Shown here: positions 14,838 through 15,224 of the stretch, in pieces
Numbering within the stretch: position 1 is the stretch's first letter
Layout of the letters: every line of letters begins with the position of its first letter
Origin: Terriglobales bacterium
GTDB lineage: Bacteria; Acidobacteriota; Terriglobia; Terriglobales; Acidobacteriaceae
Assembly (NCBI GenBank): GCA_019241735.1
Contig: JAFAWN010000049.1
Location: 1 to 15,224 of the forward strand
Direction: 5' to 3'
DNA: 15,224 bases
The notes under the pieces: generated by a model
Databases searched by the model: none
What the model saw: the letters and a program-made list of their open reading frames with translations, nothing else
Told to the model about the DNA's origin: nothing
Position numbers and translations under genes: made by a program

Positions 14838-15224
14838 ATGTTTTTTTTCAAACGGTGGATGATATTTTTGGCTGTCGCTTGCGCCAGCATGGCGTGGGGT
14901 CAGGACGCGCCGGAGGGCCGCCTGATGCGGTTCCCCGACATTCATGGAGACCGGATCGTCTTTATGTATGGTGGGGATTTATGGCTGGTTCCCAGCTCCG
15001 GCGGCGTTGCCCATCGGATTACGACCCATCCTGGACGCGAGCTATTCCCGAAATTCTCCCCGGACGGCAAGTGGATCGCCTTTACCGGCCAGTACGACGG
15101 AAATTTTAATGTTTATGTCATGCCCTCCGAAGGCGGACAGCCAAGGCAGTTGACCTTTTATCAGGGCAGTTCCACTCCGTTAAGCGACCGCATGGGCATC
15201 CACAACGAGGTCCTAACCTGGTTT
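14838..15224 (+). CDS. Tricorn-type protease, N-terminal part (3' end outside window)
   Basis: The first 129 codons of a large secreted protease related to archaeal tricorn, a hexameric serine protease of the S41 family that trims peptides. A signal peptide is present: MFFFKRW, then a hydrophobic core, with likely cleavage near AWG-QD (about residue 22). The mature part begins with the tricorn propeller start, RLMRFPDIHGDRIVFMYGGDLW, and shows beta-propeller blades of the PD40 type (FPKFSPDGKWIAFTGQYDGN, then VYVMPSEGGQPRQLT). The propeller gates the substrate in the archaeal enzyme. The catalytic domain is outside the window and cannot be checked. Exported tricorn homologues of about 1050-1100 residues are common in Acidobacteriota, which supports the taxonomic guess. 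The ATG at 14838 is supported by GGAGGGGGAG upstream. The frame is open to the end of the window. Confidence 0.9.
   Translation, partial: MFFFKRWMIFLAVACASMAWGQDAPEGRLMRFPDIHGDRIVFMYGGDLWLVPSSGGVAHRITTHPGRELFPKFSPDGKWIAFTGQYDGNFNVYVMPSEGGQPRQLTFYQGSSTPLSDRMGIHNEVLTWF

Noticed and set aside
1..15224. Search for CRISPR repeats, tRNA/rRNA genes, insertion-sequence ends, integrases and toxin-antitoxin or defence gene pairs
   Set aside because: No regularly spaced repeats, cloverleaf, transposase-like or integrase-like frame, or adjacent small gene pair was seen by reading.

Overview
The window is chromosomal DNA of moderate-to-high GC from a diderm (Gram-negative-type) bacterium, most likely an Acidobacteriota of the Terriglobia (Koribacter/Acidobacteriaceae-like). 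This assignment is inferred from gene content: a secreted tricorn-type protease, an Omp85–SurA-like–TamB gene run, an adenylylation-type glutamine synthetase and two small proteins of a style familiar in that phylum. I see no rRNA, tRNA, CRISPR array, insertion sequence or phage gene. The window looks like ordinary core chromosome rather than a transferred island.

Left part (1-4389, all + strand): the 3' half of glnA is followed by about 350 bases without a gene that carry GC-rich dyads and a promoter-proximal inverted repeat. Next come a secreted, probably lipid-anchored phosphoesterase of the phospholipase C/acid phosphatase family, a 136-residue protein of unknown function, and aroA (EPSP synthase, shikimate pathway). 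The 136-residue gene and aroA both have a -10-like box only a few bases before the start codon and no Shine-Dalgarno sequence, so they may be read from leaderless or very short-leader transcripts.

Middle (4416-6060, - strand): a 180-residue exported protein of unknown function has a near-perfect ribosome binding site. Upstream of it on the same strand is an E1-like (ThiF/MoeB/HesA) adenylyltransferase with both zinc CxxC pairs and a C-terminal extra domain. A divergent intergenic region (6061-6196) holds a consensus TATAAT on the - strand and a perfect 10-bp palindrome.

Right part (6197-14090, + strand): three tightly packed, overlapping genes form an envelope-biogenesis operon. They are an Omp85 protein with what I count as seven POTRA domains, a SurA-like periplasmic chaperone with no prolyl-isomerase domain, and a 1347-residue TamB-like protein. 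Together they would supply a barrel, a chaperone and a periplasm-spanning groove for inserting outer-membrane proteins or moving lipids. The window ends with a single-domain STAS protein lacking the usual phospho-serine and the first 129 codons of a tricorn-type protease, which has an extended -10 promoter like the one before the 136-residue gene.

I did not find an obviously new multi-gene defence or mobile system. The most unusual item is the architecture of the Omp85/SurA-like/TamB cluster. The smaller leads are the shared TTTGTTACA promoter word and the unknown small proteins.
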